Positions 9,332-19,302 are shown, numbered from the stretch's first letter. The stretch: DNA of 64,000 nt from Brevundimonas pishanensis (GCF_022750635.1 NZ_JAJKBG010000007.1:54484-118483); one strand, 5' to 3'. Notes: generated from the letters alone by a model not told the origin. Numbers and translations are program-made.

Positions 9332-10336
9332 ATGCGTGTCGCGTCTGATGTCCTGGGCCTGATTGGCAATACCCCCTTGGTGCGGCTTAAGGCTGCGTCG
9401 GAGGCGACGGGGTGTGACATCTATGGCAAGGCCGAGTTTCTGAATGCGGGGCAGTCGATCAAGGATCGGGCTGCCCTCAGCATTATCCTGAAAGCGCGGG
9501 CCAGCGGGGCGTTGAAGCCCGGCGGGACGATTGTGGAAGGCACGGCGGGCAATACCGGCATTGGCTTGGCCATGGTCGGGGCGGCGCTGGGCCATCCGGT
9601 CGTGATCGTGATGCCGCGCACCCAGACCGAGGAAAAGAAGCGGGCGGTGCGTTTGCATGGTGCCAAGCTGATCGAGGTCGATCCGGCTCCGTTCAGCAGC
9701 CCCAACCACTTCGTCCATTTCTCGCGCCGACTGGCAGAAGAACTGAATGAAACCGAACCGCACGGTGCATTCTATGCGGACCAGTTCGACAACCTGTCGA
9801 ACCGTCTGGCGCACTATGAAGGCACCGGCCCCGAAATCTGGGAACAGACGGGCGGCAAGGTGGACGGCTTTATCTGTGCCGTCGGTTCGGGCGGCACGCT
9901 GGTTGGCACTACGACCTATCTGAAAGAGAAGAACCCTGACCTGAAGATCGGCCTGTCTGATGTTCCGGGGGCGGCGCTGTATTCCTTCTTCAAGGATGGC
10001 GTGCTGAAAGGCGAGGGCAGCTCGATCGCCGAGGGCATCGGGGTGAACCGCATCACTGGCAACCTGACGGGGCTGGATGCGGTGGATTACGCCTATCAAA
10101 TCCAAGATGCAGAGTTCCTGCCCATCCTGTTCAAGCTGGTGAGCGAAGAGGGCCTGTGCCTCGGCGCGTCCAGCGGTGTGAACATCGCCGGTGCCATCCG
10201 CATGGCCAAGGAAATGGGACCGGGCCACACCATCGTGACGGTGCTGTGCGACCCCGGCCAACGCTATGCCAGCAAGCTGTATGATCCGGCGTTCCTGCGT
10301 AGCCGCAACCTGCCCATCGCTGAGTGGATGAACTGA
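9332..10336 (+). CDS. cysK: Cysteine synthase A (O-acetylserine sulfhydrylase)
   Basis: PLP enzyme forming cysteine from O-acetylserine and sulfide. 334 residues. The start LGLIGNTPLVRLKAAS and the PLP lysine in GQSIKDRAALSI (about residue 46) are typical, as are the glycine-rich phosphate loop (AVGSGGTLVGTTTYLKE) and the later GASSGVNIAGAIRMAKE. The asparagine loop reads EGTAGNTG rather than the common PTSGNTG; the substrate specificity may therefore differ from a textbook CysK and a cystathionine-beta-synthase-like role cannot be excluded. Immediately followed, 2 bases later, by a LysR-type regulator. Confidence 0.85.
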   Translation: MRVASDVLGLIGNTPLVRLKAASEATGCDIYGKAEFLNAGQSIKDRAALSIILKARASGALKPGGTIVEGTAGNTGIGLAMVGAALGHPVVIVMPRTQTEEKKRAVRLHGAKLIEVDPAPFSSPNHFVHFSRRLAEELNETEPHGAFYADQFDNLSNRLAHYEGTGPEIWEQTGGKVDGFICAVGSGGTLVGTTTYLKEKNPDLKIGLSDVPGAALYSFFKDGVLKGEGSSIAEGIGVNRITGNLTGLDAVDYAYQIQDAEFLPILFKLVSEEGLCLGASSGVNIAGAIRMAKEMGPGHTIVTVLCDPGQRYASKLYDPAFLRSRNLPIAEWMN

Positions 10337-10338
10337 CT

Positions 10339-11283
10339 ATGAGCAAAGACAGCCCGATGGACAGCCGCATTCCGCCGCTGAACTCCCTCAAGGCGTTCGA
10401 GGCGGCAGCGCGTCGGTTGAACATCACTCGCGCCGCAGAAGAACTGTCGGTTACGCCCGGTGCCATCAGCCAGCAGATCCGCATTCTGGAACAGCACGCG
10501 GGCGCGCCGCTGTTTTACCGCGAGGGGCGCCAGATCGCCCTGACCGAACTGGGGGCCGAGCTTTATCCGCTGCTGCGTGACGGGTTCGACTATTTGAAAC
10601 GGGCAGGGGACCTGCTGTATCGGCCGGACCGCCGCTTTGCGCTGTCGGTGTCGGTGCCGCCGTCGTTTGCGTCCAAATGGCTGACCCAGCGCATTGCACG
10701 CTTTGCTGCCGCCAACCCCGAGGTCGAGCTGTGGCTGTCGGCGGATATGCGATTGGCCGACGTGGCGGGCGGGCGCGTGGATGTGGCGGTGCGCTATGGT
10801 CGCGGGCCATATGCGGGCGTGCGATCGGAGCGCCTGATCGGGGCGGATGTGATCCCTGTGTGCGCGCCGCAGTTGCTGCTAGGCGAAAAGGCGCTGAGGA
10901 AGCCTTCGGACCTCAAGAACCACGTGCTGATCCACCTGCGCCCCAGCGAGCTGGAAGAAAGCCGCCCCGACTGGGCGATGTGGATGAAGACGCACAAGGT
11001 CAAGGATGTGGACCCGTCACTGGGCAATCGCGTGGACCAGACGGCGCTGGCCATCGACGCCGCCATCCACGGGCAGGGCGTGGCGCTGGCCCCCTATGCC
11101 TTCGTGGTGGATGATCTGGCGTCTGGTCGCCTCGTTGCGCCGTTTGCCGACGGCGCTCTAACGACCGACATGGCCTACCACGTCCTCACCCGCCGCAGCA
11201 GCGTCTCTGAGCCCGCGCGCCTGTTGGTGAAGTGGCTAAGAGAAGAAGCGCAGGCGGCGGAGCAAATCGTGGATGATTTGTGA
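10339..11283 (+). CDS. LysR-family transcriptional regulator, GcvA-like
   Basis: DNA-binding regulator of about 314 residues. The N-terminal winged HTH (about 10-70) reads LNSLKAFEAAARRLNITRAAEELSVTPGAISQQIRILE, the pattern of the GcvA/AmpR subgroup; the remainder is the periplasmic-binding-protein-like effector domain with the subgroup phrase VAVRYGRGPYAGVRSERLI. The ATG at 10339, two bases after the cysK stop, is preferred over an overlapping GTG at 10324. The pairing with cysK suggests control of sulfur or amino-acid metabolism, which is inference. Confidence 0.85.
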   Translation: MSKDSPMDSRIPPLNSLKAFEAAARRLNITRAAEELSVTPGAISQQIRILEQHAGAPLFYREGRQIALTELGAELYPLLRDGFDYLKRAGDLLYRPDRRFALSVSVPPSFASKWLTQRIARFAAANPEVELWLSADMRLADVAGGRVDVAVRYGRGPYAGVRSERLIGADVIPVCAPQLLLGEKALRKPSDLKNHVLIHLRPSELEESRPDWAMWMKTHKVKDVDPSLGNRVDQTALAIDAAIHGQGVALAPYAFVVDDLASGRLVAPFADGALTTDMAYHVLTRRSSVSEPARLLVKWLREEAQAAEQIVDDL

Positions 11284-11361
11284 TCACTGCGAGAGCCTCC
11301 TTCTCTAGTTATATTGAAATTCCAGGATAGGATTTCAGTATGAAATATCAGGAGGTATCTC

Positions 11362-11565
11362 GTGGTTACTCGAACGGGTTATTTGTACCGCCAAGGTGGA
11401 GGCATTAGCGAGTTCATGGAACTCGAAGTGTCTGAGGGTGATGATATAGTTGCGTTGGCGCTAGCACGGCTTCCAAACGATTGCGGTTGGTCTGAAGAGG
11501 ATCGACGCTTTGCCGCGTGGGTATCAGCAGCACCGCCCCCTAAGCCTAAAGCCTATTTTCGATAG
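11362..11565 (+). CDS. Small hypothetical protein
   Basis: 67 residues, not recognised. The start is GTG at 11362, five bases after a perfect AGGAGGT (11350-11356), which is the strongest reason to accept the gene. The sequence is acidic in the middle (ELEVSEGDDIVALALARL) and ends in a proline-rich basic tail (PPPKPKAYFR). No membrane segment or signal peptide. A TGAAAT/ATTTCA stem lies just upstream. It is convergent with trpC, whose stop codon is 10 bases away. Confidence 0.55.
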   Translation: MVTRTGYLYRQGGGISEFMELEVSEGDDIVALALARLPNDCGWSEEDRRFAAWVSAAPPPKPKAYFR

Positions 11566-11574
11566 AGGGGATGG

Positions 11575-12378
11575 TCACGTCAAAAGATCCCTAGTTGCCG
11601 CTTCCACATCGGCCTGACGCATCAGGCTTTCTCCCACAAGGATGGCTTTGGAGTTGGCGGCGGCGACGCGGGCGACGTCTTCGGGGGTGAAGATACCGCT
11701 TTCGGCCACCAGCAGGGCGCGGGGCGGGGCCAGCAGGGCCAGTGTCTCGGTGTTGGCCAGATCGACCTCGAAGGTACGCAGCGAGCGGTTGTTGATGCCC
11801 ATCAGCGCATTGTCGCGGTCGCCCACCAGCTTGCTGGCGCGGGCCATTTCATCCGCGTCGTGGGTTTCGATCAGGGCGTCCATGCCGAAGCGGTCGGCCT
11901 CGGCTAACAGGTCGGTGGCGAGGGCGTCGTCGATCATGTCCATGATGATCAGGATGCAGTCGGCCCCAAGGGCGCGGCTCTCGGCCACCTGCCAAGGATC
12001 GACAAGGAAGTCCTTGCGCAGGCAGGGCAGTGCCACGGCATTGCGGGCGGCCACAAGATAGCTGTCGTCGCCCTGGAAGCTGGGACCATCGGTCAAAACG
12101 GACAGACAGGTCGCGCCGCCGCGCTCATAGGCCTGTGCCAGTTCCGGCGGGTTGAAAGCGGGGCGGATCAGGCCCTTGGACGGGCTGGCCTTTTTGATCT
12201 CGGCGATCAGGGCGGGGCGGCCCGTTTTGGCAGCGGTCGCGGCCAGCGCATTGCGGAAGCCGCGCGGGGTGGATGCCGCCTTGGCATTGGCTTCGAGGGC
12301 ATCGAGCGTGATGGCGGCCTTGCGGGCGGCGACTTCCTCGCGCTTGTAGTCCGCGATGCGGTTCAGAATGTCGCTCAT
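11575..12378 (-). CDS. trpC: Indole-3-glycerol phosphate synthase
   Basis: Fourth step of tryptophan synthesis, closing the indole ring of CdRP. 267 residues, monofunctional TIM barrel. Seen: [20 protein letters not shown] at the start, catalytic [12 protein letters not shown], the strand [44 protein letters not shown] and [12 protein letters not shown], which are all family blocks in order. Its ATG overlaps the trpD stop (ATGA), so it is the last gene of trpG-trpD-trpC. Confidence 0.96.
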   Translation of the reverse strand: MSDILNRIADYKREEVAARKAAITLDALEANAKAASTPRGFRNALAATAAKTGRPALIAEIKKASPSKGLIRPAFNPPELAQAYERGGATCLSVLTDGPSFQGDDSYLVAARNAVALPCLRKDFLVDPWQVAESRALGADCILIIMDMIDDALATDLLAEADRFGMDALIETHDADEMARASKLVGDRDNALMGINNRSLRTFEVDLANTETLALLAPPRALLVAESGIFTPEDVARVAAANSKAILVGESLMRQADVEAATRDLLT

Positions 12379-13406
12379 GCTTCGATCTCGATAGGCGTGT
12401 TGGAGGCGCGAACGAGGGCGTCCAGCGCGGCCTGTGCGCGGCCGTCGTCGATAACGGCGGCGGCCAGTTCGGCACCGGCCTTCAGGTCCGGCACCACGTC
12501 CGACACCACAAGGGCGGCGGCGGCGTTCAGCAGTACGATGTCGCGGTACGCCCCCTTGGCACCGCCCAGCAGGGCGCGAAGGGCGGCGGCGTTTTCCTCG
12601 GCGTCACCGCCGCGAATGTCGGCCAAAGTGGCGTGGGCAAGGCCAGCGTCTTCAGGCGTGACGGTGAAGCGGGTGACTTGGCCGTCTTTCCATTCGGCCA
12701 CCTCGGTCGGGCCGGTCGTGGTCAGTTCGTCCAGACCCTGACCGTTGACGGTCCAAGCGCGCTTTGCACCCAGACGGCCCAGCACCTCGACCAGCGGTTC
12801 CAGCAGGTTCGGATCATAGACGCCCATGACCTGACGGTTGGCACCCGCCGGATTGCACAGCGGGCCGAGCAGGTTGAAGGCCGTGCGGAAGCCGAGCTCT
12901 GCACGCACAGGGCCGACATGGCGCATGGCGCGGTGATAGGTCGGCGCAAACAGGAATGCGATGCCTGCGTCGTTCAGTGCCACAGCCTGTTGGTCAGGCG
13001 TGGCATCAAGGTTCACGCCCAGCGCGGCTAAAACGTCCGACGAGCCGGACTTGCTGCTCATGGCGCGGTTGCCGTGCTTGGCGACCTTCAGGCCAGCGCC
13101 AGCCAGCACGAAGCTGGCAGCGGTGGAGATGTTGTAGGTATGCGCGCCGTCGCCGCCGGTGCCGCAGGTATCGACCACATCCTTATACGGGTGGTCGAGC
13201 TTGAGTGCGGCGGCACGCATGGCGCGGGCGAAGGCGGTGATTTCCTCGACCGTCTCGCCACGCAGGCGCAGGGCGGTAACGGCGGCGGCGACCTGTGCGG
13301 GCGTCGGTTCGCCCCGCAGGCAGGCGGCGAAGAAGTCTTGGGCCTCATCGCTGGACAGCACCTGTCCGGCGACCAGCTTGGCCAGAAGCGGTTTGAAACT
13401 GTCCAT
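12375..13406 (-). CDS. trpD: Anthranilate phosphoribosyltransferase
   Basis: Transfers the phosphoribosyl group of PRPP to anthranilate. About 343 residues from ATG at 13406 ([14 protein letters not shown]), chosen because it starts right after the trpG stop and matches the family N-terminus; a 12-residue longer start overlapping trpG is possible. The PRPP-binding [17 protein letters not shown] and the segments [17 protein letters not shown] and [14 protein letters not shown] are all present. Overlaps trpC by 4 bases. Confidence 0.95.
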   Translation of the reverse strand: MDSFKPLLAKLVAGQVLSSDEAQDFFAACLRGEPTPAQVAAAVTALRLRGETVEEITAFARAMRAAALKLDHPYKDVVDTCGTGGDGAHTYNISTAASFVLAGAGLKVAKHGNRAMSSKSGSSDVLAALGVNLDATPDQQAVALNDAGIAFLFAPTYHRAMRHVGPVRAELGFRTAFNLLGPLCNPAGANRQVMGVYDPNLLEPLVEVLGRLGAKRAWTVNGQGLDELTTTGPTEVAEWKDGQVTRFTVTPEDAGLAHATLADIRGGDAEENAAALRALLGGAKGAYRDIVLLNAAAALVVSDVVPDLKAGAELAAAVIDDGRAQAALDALVRASNTPIEIEA

Positions 13407-13410
13407 GGCC

Positions 13411-14001
13411 TCAGACCATCGCCGTGCGTTTGATGTTCGCAAAGTCGAGGAAGTTGGCGATCAGGTCGTGGCCGTTTTCCGTCGCAATGGATTCCGGGTG
13501 GAACTGAACACCGTGGATCGGTCTCGTCTTGTGCGACAGGCCCATGATCTCGCCGTCCTCGGTCCATGCGGTGACTTCGAGGCAGTCGGGCAGGGTTTCG
13601 CGCTTGACCGCCAGCGAGTGATAGCGCGTGGCCGTAAACGGCTGGGGCAGGCCCTTGAACACGCCGCCGCCCTCGTGGTGGATCAGCGAGGTCTTGCCGT
13701 GCATCAGCGCCTTGGCACGCACGACCTGACCGCCAAAGGCCTGACCGATTGACTGGTGGCCGAGGCAGACGCCGAAGATCGGCATGTCTTCCGGCGCTTG
13801 GGCCAGAATGGGTAGGCAGATGCCTGCCTGATCCGGATCACATGGACCCGGCGAAAGCAGGATGGCTTCGGGTTTCAGCGCCAGCGCTTCTTCCACCGTC
13901 AGGTCATCGTTGCGGATGACGTGCGTCTGAGCACCCAACTGCGCCAGATAGTGGACGAGGTTGTAGGTGAAGCTGTCGTAGTTATCGACGACGAGGATCA
14001 T
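13411..14001 (-). CDS. trpG: Anthranilate synthase glutaminase component
   Basis: Class I glutamine amidotransferase supplying ammonia to TrpE (and perhaps also to PabB, as in many bacteria with one such gene). 196 residues from ATG at 14001 ([16 protein letters not shown]). The catalytic Cys is in GVCLGHQ, and the His/Glu pair is in [14 protein letters not shown] at 14034 would add 11 residues without homology. It is separated from trpE by about 310 bases holding a small oppositely oriented reading frame. Confidence 0.95.
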   Translation of the reverse strand: MILVVDNYDSFTYNLVHYLAQLGAQTHVIRNDDLTVEEALALKPEAILLSPGPCDPDQAGICLPILAQAPEDMPIFGVCLGHQSIGQAFGGQVVRAKALMHGKTSLIHHEGGGVFKGLPQPFTATRYHSLAVKRETLPDCLEVTAWTEDGEIMGLSHKTRPIHGVQFHPESIATENGHDLIANFLDFANIKRTAMV

Positions 14002-14131
14002 GGGAAGGCTTTTCGATACGGGAGGTCGGCGCACGCTGTTCTGTTCAGCTTTAGCCGTGGAATGGGTGGAAGCAAGCGGTCGTTAAACATTCCGCGCGAT
14101 GATCGAGCATCGCCATCGGAAGAAGTCCGCT

Positions 14132-14317
14132 GTGAAAATCATTGAAGCCATCCACGACGCGCGTCGTTTGCTCGAAGAATCGAGCATGGACACGCCCTCC
14201 AAACCACCCATGCTGGTCGCTGCAGCCTTTGCAGCCGCTATGGGATTATTGCTGATCGGAACGGTGAATGCCGGTCCAGATCGCAGGGACCAAACCGACA
14301 TCACCAGAACTCCTTAA
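14132..14317 (+). CDS. Possible small single-pass membrane protein between trpG and trpE
   Basis: 61 residues from GTG at 14132; not recognised. It is on the strand opposite to the trp genes and its stop overlaps the trpE stop by 3 bases. The chain has an amphipathic start (KIIEAIHDARRLLEESS), one clear hydrophobic segment (PPMLVAAAFAAAMGLLLIGTVNAG) and a charged tail. A GGAAG lies about 10 bases upstream. Existence is uncertain: composition fits coding DNA but no homologue is known to me. Confidence 0.4.
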   Translation: MKIIEAIHDARRLLEESSMDTPSKPPMLVAAAFAAAMGLLLIGTVNAGPDRRDQTDITRTP

Positions 14318-15870
14318 GCGGCGACGTCGTTAGATCCCGCCGCGCCCTTGGTCGTGACCGAGGGTTGCGCGTGGGTTGTTGCGTTGAATCGCCATGCCTC
14401 TTCGGCGGCCTTCATCGGGGCGCGGGCTTTCGCCTGCGTCTCGGCGTATTCGGCTGCCGGATCGCTGTCGGCGACAACACCGGCACCGGCCTGTACGAAG
14501 ATGCGGTTGTCGGTGAACATGGCGGTACGAAGGACGATACAGATGTCCGCCTCGCCATTGGCCGAGATGTAGCCGACGCCGCCGCCGTAGCCTACGCCGC
14601 GCTTTTCGGTTTCCAGCTCGTCGATGATCTCCATCGCACGCACCTTGGGCGCGCCCGACAGGGTACCGGCGGGAAGGGCGGCCAGCAGGGTGTCCACCGC
14701 ATCCAGCTTGGGATCAGCCTGACCGTTCACGTTGGAAACGATGTGCATGACCTGCGAATAGCGCTCGACGACGAAGCTCTCCGTCACCTCGACCGTGCCG
14801 GGAGCCGAGACACGGCCCACATCGTTACGGCCAAGATCCAGCAGCATCAGATGCTCGGCCAGTTCCTTGGGGTCGGCCAGCAGTTCGGCCTCTAGCTGCT
14901 TGTCCAATTCCGGCGTGGCACCGCGCGGGCGGGTACCGGCCAGGGGACGGATGGTGACGCGACCATCCTTCAGACGCACAAGGATTTCAGGGCTGGAGCC
15001 GGCAAGCTGGAAGCCCGCATAGTCCAGATAGAAGAGATAAGGGGACGGGTTGCCGCGACGCAGGGCACGGTAAAATGCGAACGGGTCTTGATTCCACGGG
15101 GCCGAGAAGCGGTGCGCGAGGACGACCTGAAAGATGTCGCCAGCGGTGATGTAGTCCTTGGCCTTGGCGACCATGGCGGCATAGCCATCACCGTCAACCG
15201 GAGACTTGAACTCGGGCGCGGGGATGAACTCCGGCTCGCGCTGGATCGGCATGGGGCTGCGCAGTCGATCCTCGAACTCTTCGATGCGGTAGACGGCAGC
15301 GGCATACGCAGCTTCGGGATCGGTGGCCGTGTCGGCATAGGCCGCAGCGACCAGCACGATCTCGTGCTTCACCGAGTCAAAGATAGCAATCAGACCCGGG
15401 CGGGCCAAAACAGCATCCGGAAGGTTCAGCGGATCGGGGTTGGCCGGACCCAGCGGTTCCAGCAGGCGTACCATGTCATAGCCGAACACACCGAACAGAC
15501 CCGCAGCCATCGGCGGCAGATCGTCGGGCAGATCAAACTTGCTGGCCGCGATCAGCGCCCGCAGCGATTGCAGCGCGGGCAGCTCTTCGGGCGTGAATGT
15601 ATCGGAGAGGATGGCATCGCCACGGGCGATTTCTGCCTGACCATCGCGGCAGCGCCAGACCGTGTCCGGCGAGAGGGTGACGATCGAATAGCGACCGTTC
15701 ACCGCGCCACCTTCTACAGATTCCAGAAGGCTGGCGTAGGGACGACCGTGGGCGACCTTGAGATAGGCCGAGACGGGCGTCTCCAGATCATTGATCAGGC
15801 GACGGACCAGCAGCTGGGTCTTCCCGGCTGCCAGTCCCTCTACGAACGCGGTACGCTCTACCTGTGTCAT
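14314..15870 (-). CDS. trpE: Anthranilate synthase component I
   Basis: Converts chorismate to anthranilate using ammonia from TrpG. 518 residues with the N-terminal TrpE domain (about 20-190) and the chorismate-binding domain (about 240-500). Typical blocks: GRYSIVTLSPD, AGDIFQVVLAHRFSA, AGSSPEILVRLKDG, IRPLAGTRPRG, LMLLDLGRNDVGRVS, HIVSNVNGQ and GTLSGAPKVRAMEIIDELE. Its ATG overlaps the ppiD stop by one base (TAATG), so it is co-translated with ppiD. The leader-peptide type of attenuator is not visible because no gap exists upstream. Confidence 0.97.
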   Translation of the reverse strand: MTQVERTAFVEGLAAGKTQLLVRRLINDLETPVSAYLKVAHGRPYASLLESVEGGAVNGRYSIVTLSPDTVWRCRDGQAEIARGDAILSDTFTPEELPALQSLRALIAASKFDLPDDLPPMAAGLFGVFGYDMVRLLEPLGPANPDPLNLPDAVLARPGLIAIFDSVKHEIVLVAAAYADTATDPEAAYAAAVYRIEEFEDRLRSPMPIQREPEFIPAPEFKSPVDGDGYAAMVAKAKDYITAGDIFQVVLAHRFSAPWNQDPFAFYRALRRGNPSPYLFYLDYAGFQLAGSSPEILVRLKDGRVTIRPLAGTRPRGATPELDKQLEAELLADPKELAEHLMLLDLGRNDVGRVSAPGTVEVTESFVVERYSQVMHIVSNVNGQADPKLDAVDTLLAALPAGTLSGAPKVRAMEIIDELETEKRGVGYGGGVGYISANGEADICIVLRTAMFTDNRIFVQAGAGVVADSDPAAEYAETQAKARAPMKAAEEAWRFNATTHAQPSVTTKGAAGSNDVAA

Positions 15871-17801
15871 TACTGGGCGGGGGCAGGTGCCGCACCTGCT
15901 GCCGGAGCAGCAGGCGTCGCAGGTGCATCAATACCCAGGGCGCGATAGGCTTCGCCCAGATCGCTCTTGGCCTTGATCTTGGCAGCGGCCGCGCGAAGGG
16001 CGGTCTCGACCGCTTCATTGGCCCAGGCCTCGCTCATCTGCTGGCTGATCGGAGCGACCAGACGGGCAGCGTTGGCGGCGTTGGCCGGATGGATGGCGTT
16101 GACCTTACCGACGACGAAGCCTTGGTCGCCGGCGTTGGAGAACGGCTGACCCTTGGCAGTCGAGAACAGACCACGCAGAGCGGTGACGCCATTGGCTTCC
16201 TGCGAAGCGCGGTCAGACGCCACATTGGTACGGACCTGAACGGTCGCGTTGACCGATGCAGCCACAGCGGTGATGTCTTCACCGGCGCGCAGGCGGCCGC
16301 TCAGTTCATCAGCTTTCTGGGTCAGCAGGCGGGAGTTCTCGCGCTGGGTCCAGGCTTGGGCAAGCATCGGGCGCAGTTCGGCTAGTTCCGGCAGCTTCGA
16401 TTCACGCACTTCATCGACGCGCAGGGCGAAATACTCGCCCTCGGAGGCGGTGATGACGTCGGACTCGCCACCCTTGGTCAGGGCATAGGCGGTTTCGAGG
16501 ATTGCCGGCGGCAGGTTGTACGGCTGTCCGTTCGGCAGTTGGCCCTGACGGGTGAACGGCGGCAGTTGGGCGATACGGGCACCCGATGCCTTGGCGGCGT
16601 CGGCAATCGACTTGCCCTGGGTGCGGGCATCTTCGAACGCCTTGACGCGGTCATAGGCGATCTTCTTGCCAGCTTCGACCTGCAGTTCGCGGGTCAGTTC
16701 CGGACGGGCTTGCTCGAAGGTGATGGCTTGGCCCGGCTGGATGGCCGAAACCTGTGCCACCGTATAGCCAACGGTGCCCTGGATCGGGTCGGTGACGCCA
16801 GCAGCGGCCAGACCGAACACGGCTTCGGCAATCTTGGCATCGCCTAGCGCAGTGCGCGGGGTGTTGTTGTACGGAGCCGGTTGAACGCGAACGCCAGCGG
16901 CGACTTCCGTAGCCGGCTTACCGGCACGCAGCTCGCCAGCGACCTTACGGGCAGCTTCGAGGGTCGGGACAGTCAGCAGGACGAAGCTGCGCTTCTCCGG
17001 CTGGGCCATGGTGTCCTTACGGAACTCGAAGCGTTCGCGCAGTTGCGCTTCGGTGATCGCAGGCTTGGCGTCGTTCGGACCAGGCGTGAACAGCACCAGC
17101 GACACCTGACGGAATTCCGGCATACGGAGCTGGGCTTCGTTTTCCTTCATGAAGGCGGTCAGTTGAGCATCGGTCGGAGCCTTGGCGGTACCAGCCATAG
17201 CTTGGGTGACGTTGAACCATGCGCCGTCGCGGGTCTCGGTGGATGCAGCGGCCATCAGTGCCGAATAGGCCTTCGGAAGACGAACGCCGGCAGCCAGCGC
17301 GCTACCGAAGTGCTGGAAGGTGTACTGGTCGCGCAGTTCCTGCTCCAACATCTCCGGCGTCATGTTCTGTTGAGACAGCGCCTGTTGGTACTGCGCTTCA
17401 TCAAAACGGCCGGTGATCTGGTTGAAGAAGCCCGGAATTTTGCGGATTTCGGCGACGATCAAGTCCTTGCCCGGACGGATGCCTGCGTTCCATGCCCAGG
17501 CCGAGAAGCCCATGCGCATGGTTTGGCTCTCGAGGAACTGGTTCACATAGCCTTGGGCGGCCAGTTCCTCGAAGGTGGCGTTCTTGCCGGATTGTTCGCT
17601 GATGTTGGCGCGAACGCGTTCCATGTCGGCGCGGAAGCGGGCAGCATTCACGCTGCGCTCACCGGCGGACACGACATGGCGCGGGCCCAAGTTGGCAAAG
17701 ATGTCAGACTGAGCGCCAACTACGACGAAGCTCAGAATAATAAGGGCGAAGAGGCCCACAGCCCATTTCGACTTAGAGAAGTTGCGGAACAGGGTAATCA
17801 T
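15870..17801 (-). CDS. ppiD: Peptidyl-prolyl cis-trans isomerase D (PpiD/SurA family)
   Basis: Membrane-anchored periplasmic folding factor for secreted proteins. About 643 residues from ATG at 17801. One N-terminal membrane helix (WAVGLFALIILSFVVVGA, about 12-30) is followed by a SurA-N-type chaperone domain and, after residue 250, a degenerate parvulin domain (VTDPIQGTVGYTVAQVSAI). The tail is Ala/Pro-rich. A longer open frame continues upstream but lacks homology and would remove the signal anchor. Divergent from tpiA; 219 bases separate the two starts. Confidence 0.93.
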   Translation of the reverse strand: MITLFRNFSKSKWAVGLFALIILSFVVVGAQSDIFANLGPRHVVSAGERSVNAARFRADMERVRANISEQSGKNATFEELAAQGYVNQFLESQTMRMGFSAWAWNAGIRPGKDLIVAEIRKIPGFFNQITGRFDEAQYQQALSQQNMTPEMLEQELRDQYTFQHFGSALAAGVRLPKAYSALMAAASTETRDGAWFNVTQAMAGTAKAPTDAQLTAFMKENEAQLRMPEFRQVSLVLFTPGPNDAKPAITEAQLRERFEFRKDTMAQPEKRSFVLLTVPTLEAARKVAGELRAGKPATEVAAGVRVQPAPYNNTPRTALGDAKIAEAVFGLAAAGVTDPIQGTVGYTVAQVSAIQPGQAITFEQARPELTRELQVEAGKKIAYDRVKAFEDARTQGKSIADAAKASGARIAQLPPFTRQGQLPNGQPYNLPPAILETAYALTKGGESDVITASEGEYFALRVDEVRESKLPELAELRPMLAQAWTQRENSRLLTQKADELSGRLRAGEDITAVAASVNATVQVRTNVASDRASQEANGVTALRGLFSTAKGQPFSNAGDQGFVVGKVNAIHPANAANAARLVAPISQQMSEAWANEAVETALRAAAAKIKAKSDLGEAYRALGIDAPATPAAPAAGAAPAPAQ

Positions 17802-18020
17802 GATGTCGGGAAACCTGTCGGAAACCAGCGTCAGAAGGGCGCTAGACTGCCGTATAGGGTTAGTCGCTAGGGGGCTGCAAGCGGCCAGACCGTATAATTG
17901 GGTGCGGGGTTCTGTCTGCGGCGTGAACAACCGCACATTTATACGGGCTGCGCGAAAAAGCCGCTCTGTCCAGCCCGCCACTGGCTTGGCGCGGGGCAGG
18001 GGGTGTGGCTTAAAGAGGCC

Positions 18021-18770
18021 ATGACCGAATCTCTGAAGCTGATCGCTGGCAACTGGAAGATGAATGGTGTGGGGGAGAGCCTTGAAGAGGCTGCTGCCCT
18101 GCGCGTCGCTCTGGATGCCGAAGCCGCAAATTGCCGCGTCGCCCTTTGCCCGCCGGCTACTCTGATTGATCGTATGGCCGCAACACTGGGTGGCTCGGCC
18201 ATCGAAGTGGGCGGTCAGGACTGCCACGCGGCTGCTAGCGGTGCGTTCACCGGTTCGGTGTCGGCCGAGATGGTTGCCGATGCGGGAGCCAATCTCGTCA
18301 TTCTGGGCCACTCCGAGCGCCGCGCCGGTTTTGGTGAAACCGACGCCGATGTGGCCGCCAAGGTCGATGCTGCCCTGTCGGCTGGTCTGGAGCCGATTAT
18401 CTGCGTGGGCGAAACGCTGGAACAGCGCGATGCCGGTCAGGCTGTTGCTGTTGTCAGCGAGCAAGTCATGCAGTCGCTGCCGCAGTCGCTGTCGTGCAAG
18501 CCGTTCGCTGTGGCCTACGAGCCTGTCTGGGCCATTGGTACGGGTCTGACCCCGACGCTTGAACAGATCGAAGAAGTACACGTGGCCGTGCGCGCCGCCA
18601 TCGTGGCCCGTCTGGGTGCCGGTGGCGAGAAGGCTCCGATCCTGTACGGCGGCTCGGTAAAGCCGTCGAACGCCAAGGAAATCCTGAACGTGAAGGAAGT
18701 CGGCGGCGCACTCGTCGGTGGCGCTTCGCTCAAGGCCGAAGACTTCCTCGGCATCATTCGCGCCGTCTAA
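18021..18770 (+). CDS. tpiA: Triosephosphate isomerase
   Basis: Interconverts dihydroxyacetone phosphate and glyceraldehyde-3-phosphate. 249 residues. Catalytic residues are visible: Lys in IAGNWKMNG, His in LGHSERR and Glu in [11 protein letters not shown]; the phosphate loop is [13 protein letters not shown] and [14 protein letters not shown] closes the barrel. ATG at 18021 follows AAAGAGG. The divergent tpiA/ppiD-trpE arrangement is conserved in Caulobacter. Confidence 0.97.
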   Translation: MTESLKLIAGNWKMNGVGESLEEAAALRVALDAEAANCRVALCPPATLIDRMAATLGGSAIEVGGQDCHAAASGAFTGSVSAEMVADAGANLVILGHSERRAGFGETDADVAAKVDAALSAGLEPIICVGETLEQRDAGQAVAVVSEQVMQSLPQSLSCKPFAVAYEPVWAIGTGLTPTLEQIEEVHVAVRAAIVARLGAGGEKAPILYGGSVKPSNAKEILNVKEVGGALVGGASLKAEDFLGIIRAV

Positions 18771-18771
18771 T

Positions 18772-18801
18772 ATAGCGGCGGGGTTTGCTCCCCGCCGCTA
18801 T
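18772..18801 (+). terminator. Hairpin after tpiA
   Basis: Perfect 12-bp stem ATAGCGGCGGGG (18772-18783) / CCCCGCCGCTAT (18790-18801) with a 6-base loop. There is no T-run, so it may protect the 3' end or act only as a weak terminator. Confidence 0.6.
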
Positions 18802-18845
18802 CAATGTTAGAGGCCGCCTCTTGATCGGCGCACTCACGCGCCCAC

Positions 18846-19277
18846 ATGAATGTCACCATGCTTCAGACCATCCTGCTCGTCGTAATGTTCATTATCTCGG
18901 TCGCACTGACCGGGGTGATTCTGCTGCAACGCTCCGAGGGCGGTGCCCTGGGTATGGGCGGCGGCAATTCCGGTTTCATGACCGCACGCGGCGCAGGTAA
19001 CCTGCTGACCCGCACCACGGCCATTCTGGGCGGGGCCTTCTTCATTTGTGCTATCGCCCTGACCATCGCCGGCAACATGGAGCGCGGCTCGCGCTCGGTT
19101 ATCGATGCCGATGCTGTTGGCTCGATTGCTATCGGCGAACCGGCCCAGCCGCAGGCCGAGCAACCTGCCGCTCCGGCACCGGCTCGACCGTCGACTATGT
19201 CGCTGGATGATCTGGAAGCCAGCCTTCCGGCAGCCGCCGCACCGGCCCAACCGGCACCGGCAGCTCCGGCCCAGTAA
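18846..19277 (+). CDS. secG: Preprotein translocase subunit SecG
   Basis: Small subunit of the SecYEG channel in the inner membrane. 143 residues with two membrane helices (about 5-24 LQTILLVVMFIISVALTGVI and about 58-78 AILGGAFFICAIALTIAG) and the family phrase LLQRSEGGALGMGGG...FMTARG between them. The C-terminal 55 residues are an Ala/Pro-rich low-complexity tail, longer than in E. coli but usual in alphaproteobacteria. ATG at 18846 or at 18858 would both fit. Confidence 0.92.
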   Translation: MNVTMLQTILLVVMFIISVALTGVILLQRSEGGALGMGGGNSGFMTARGAGNLLTRTTAILGGAFFICAIALTIAGNMERGSRSVIDADAVGSIAIGEPAQPQAEQPAAPAPARPSTMSLDDLEASLPAAAAPAQPAPAAPAQ

Positions 19278-19302
19278 GAAACTGGAAAAACTCGACTTTA
19301 AG

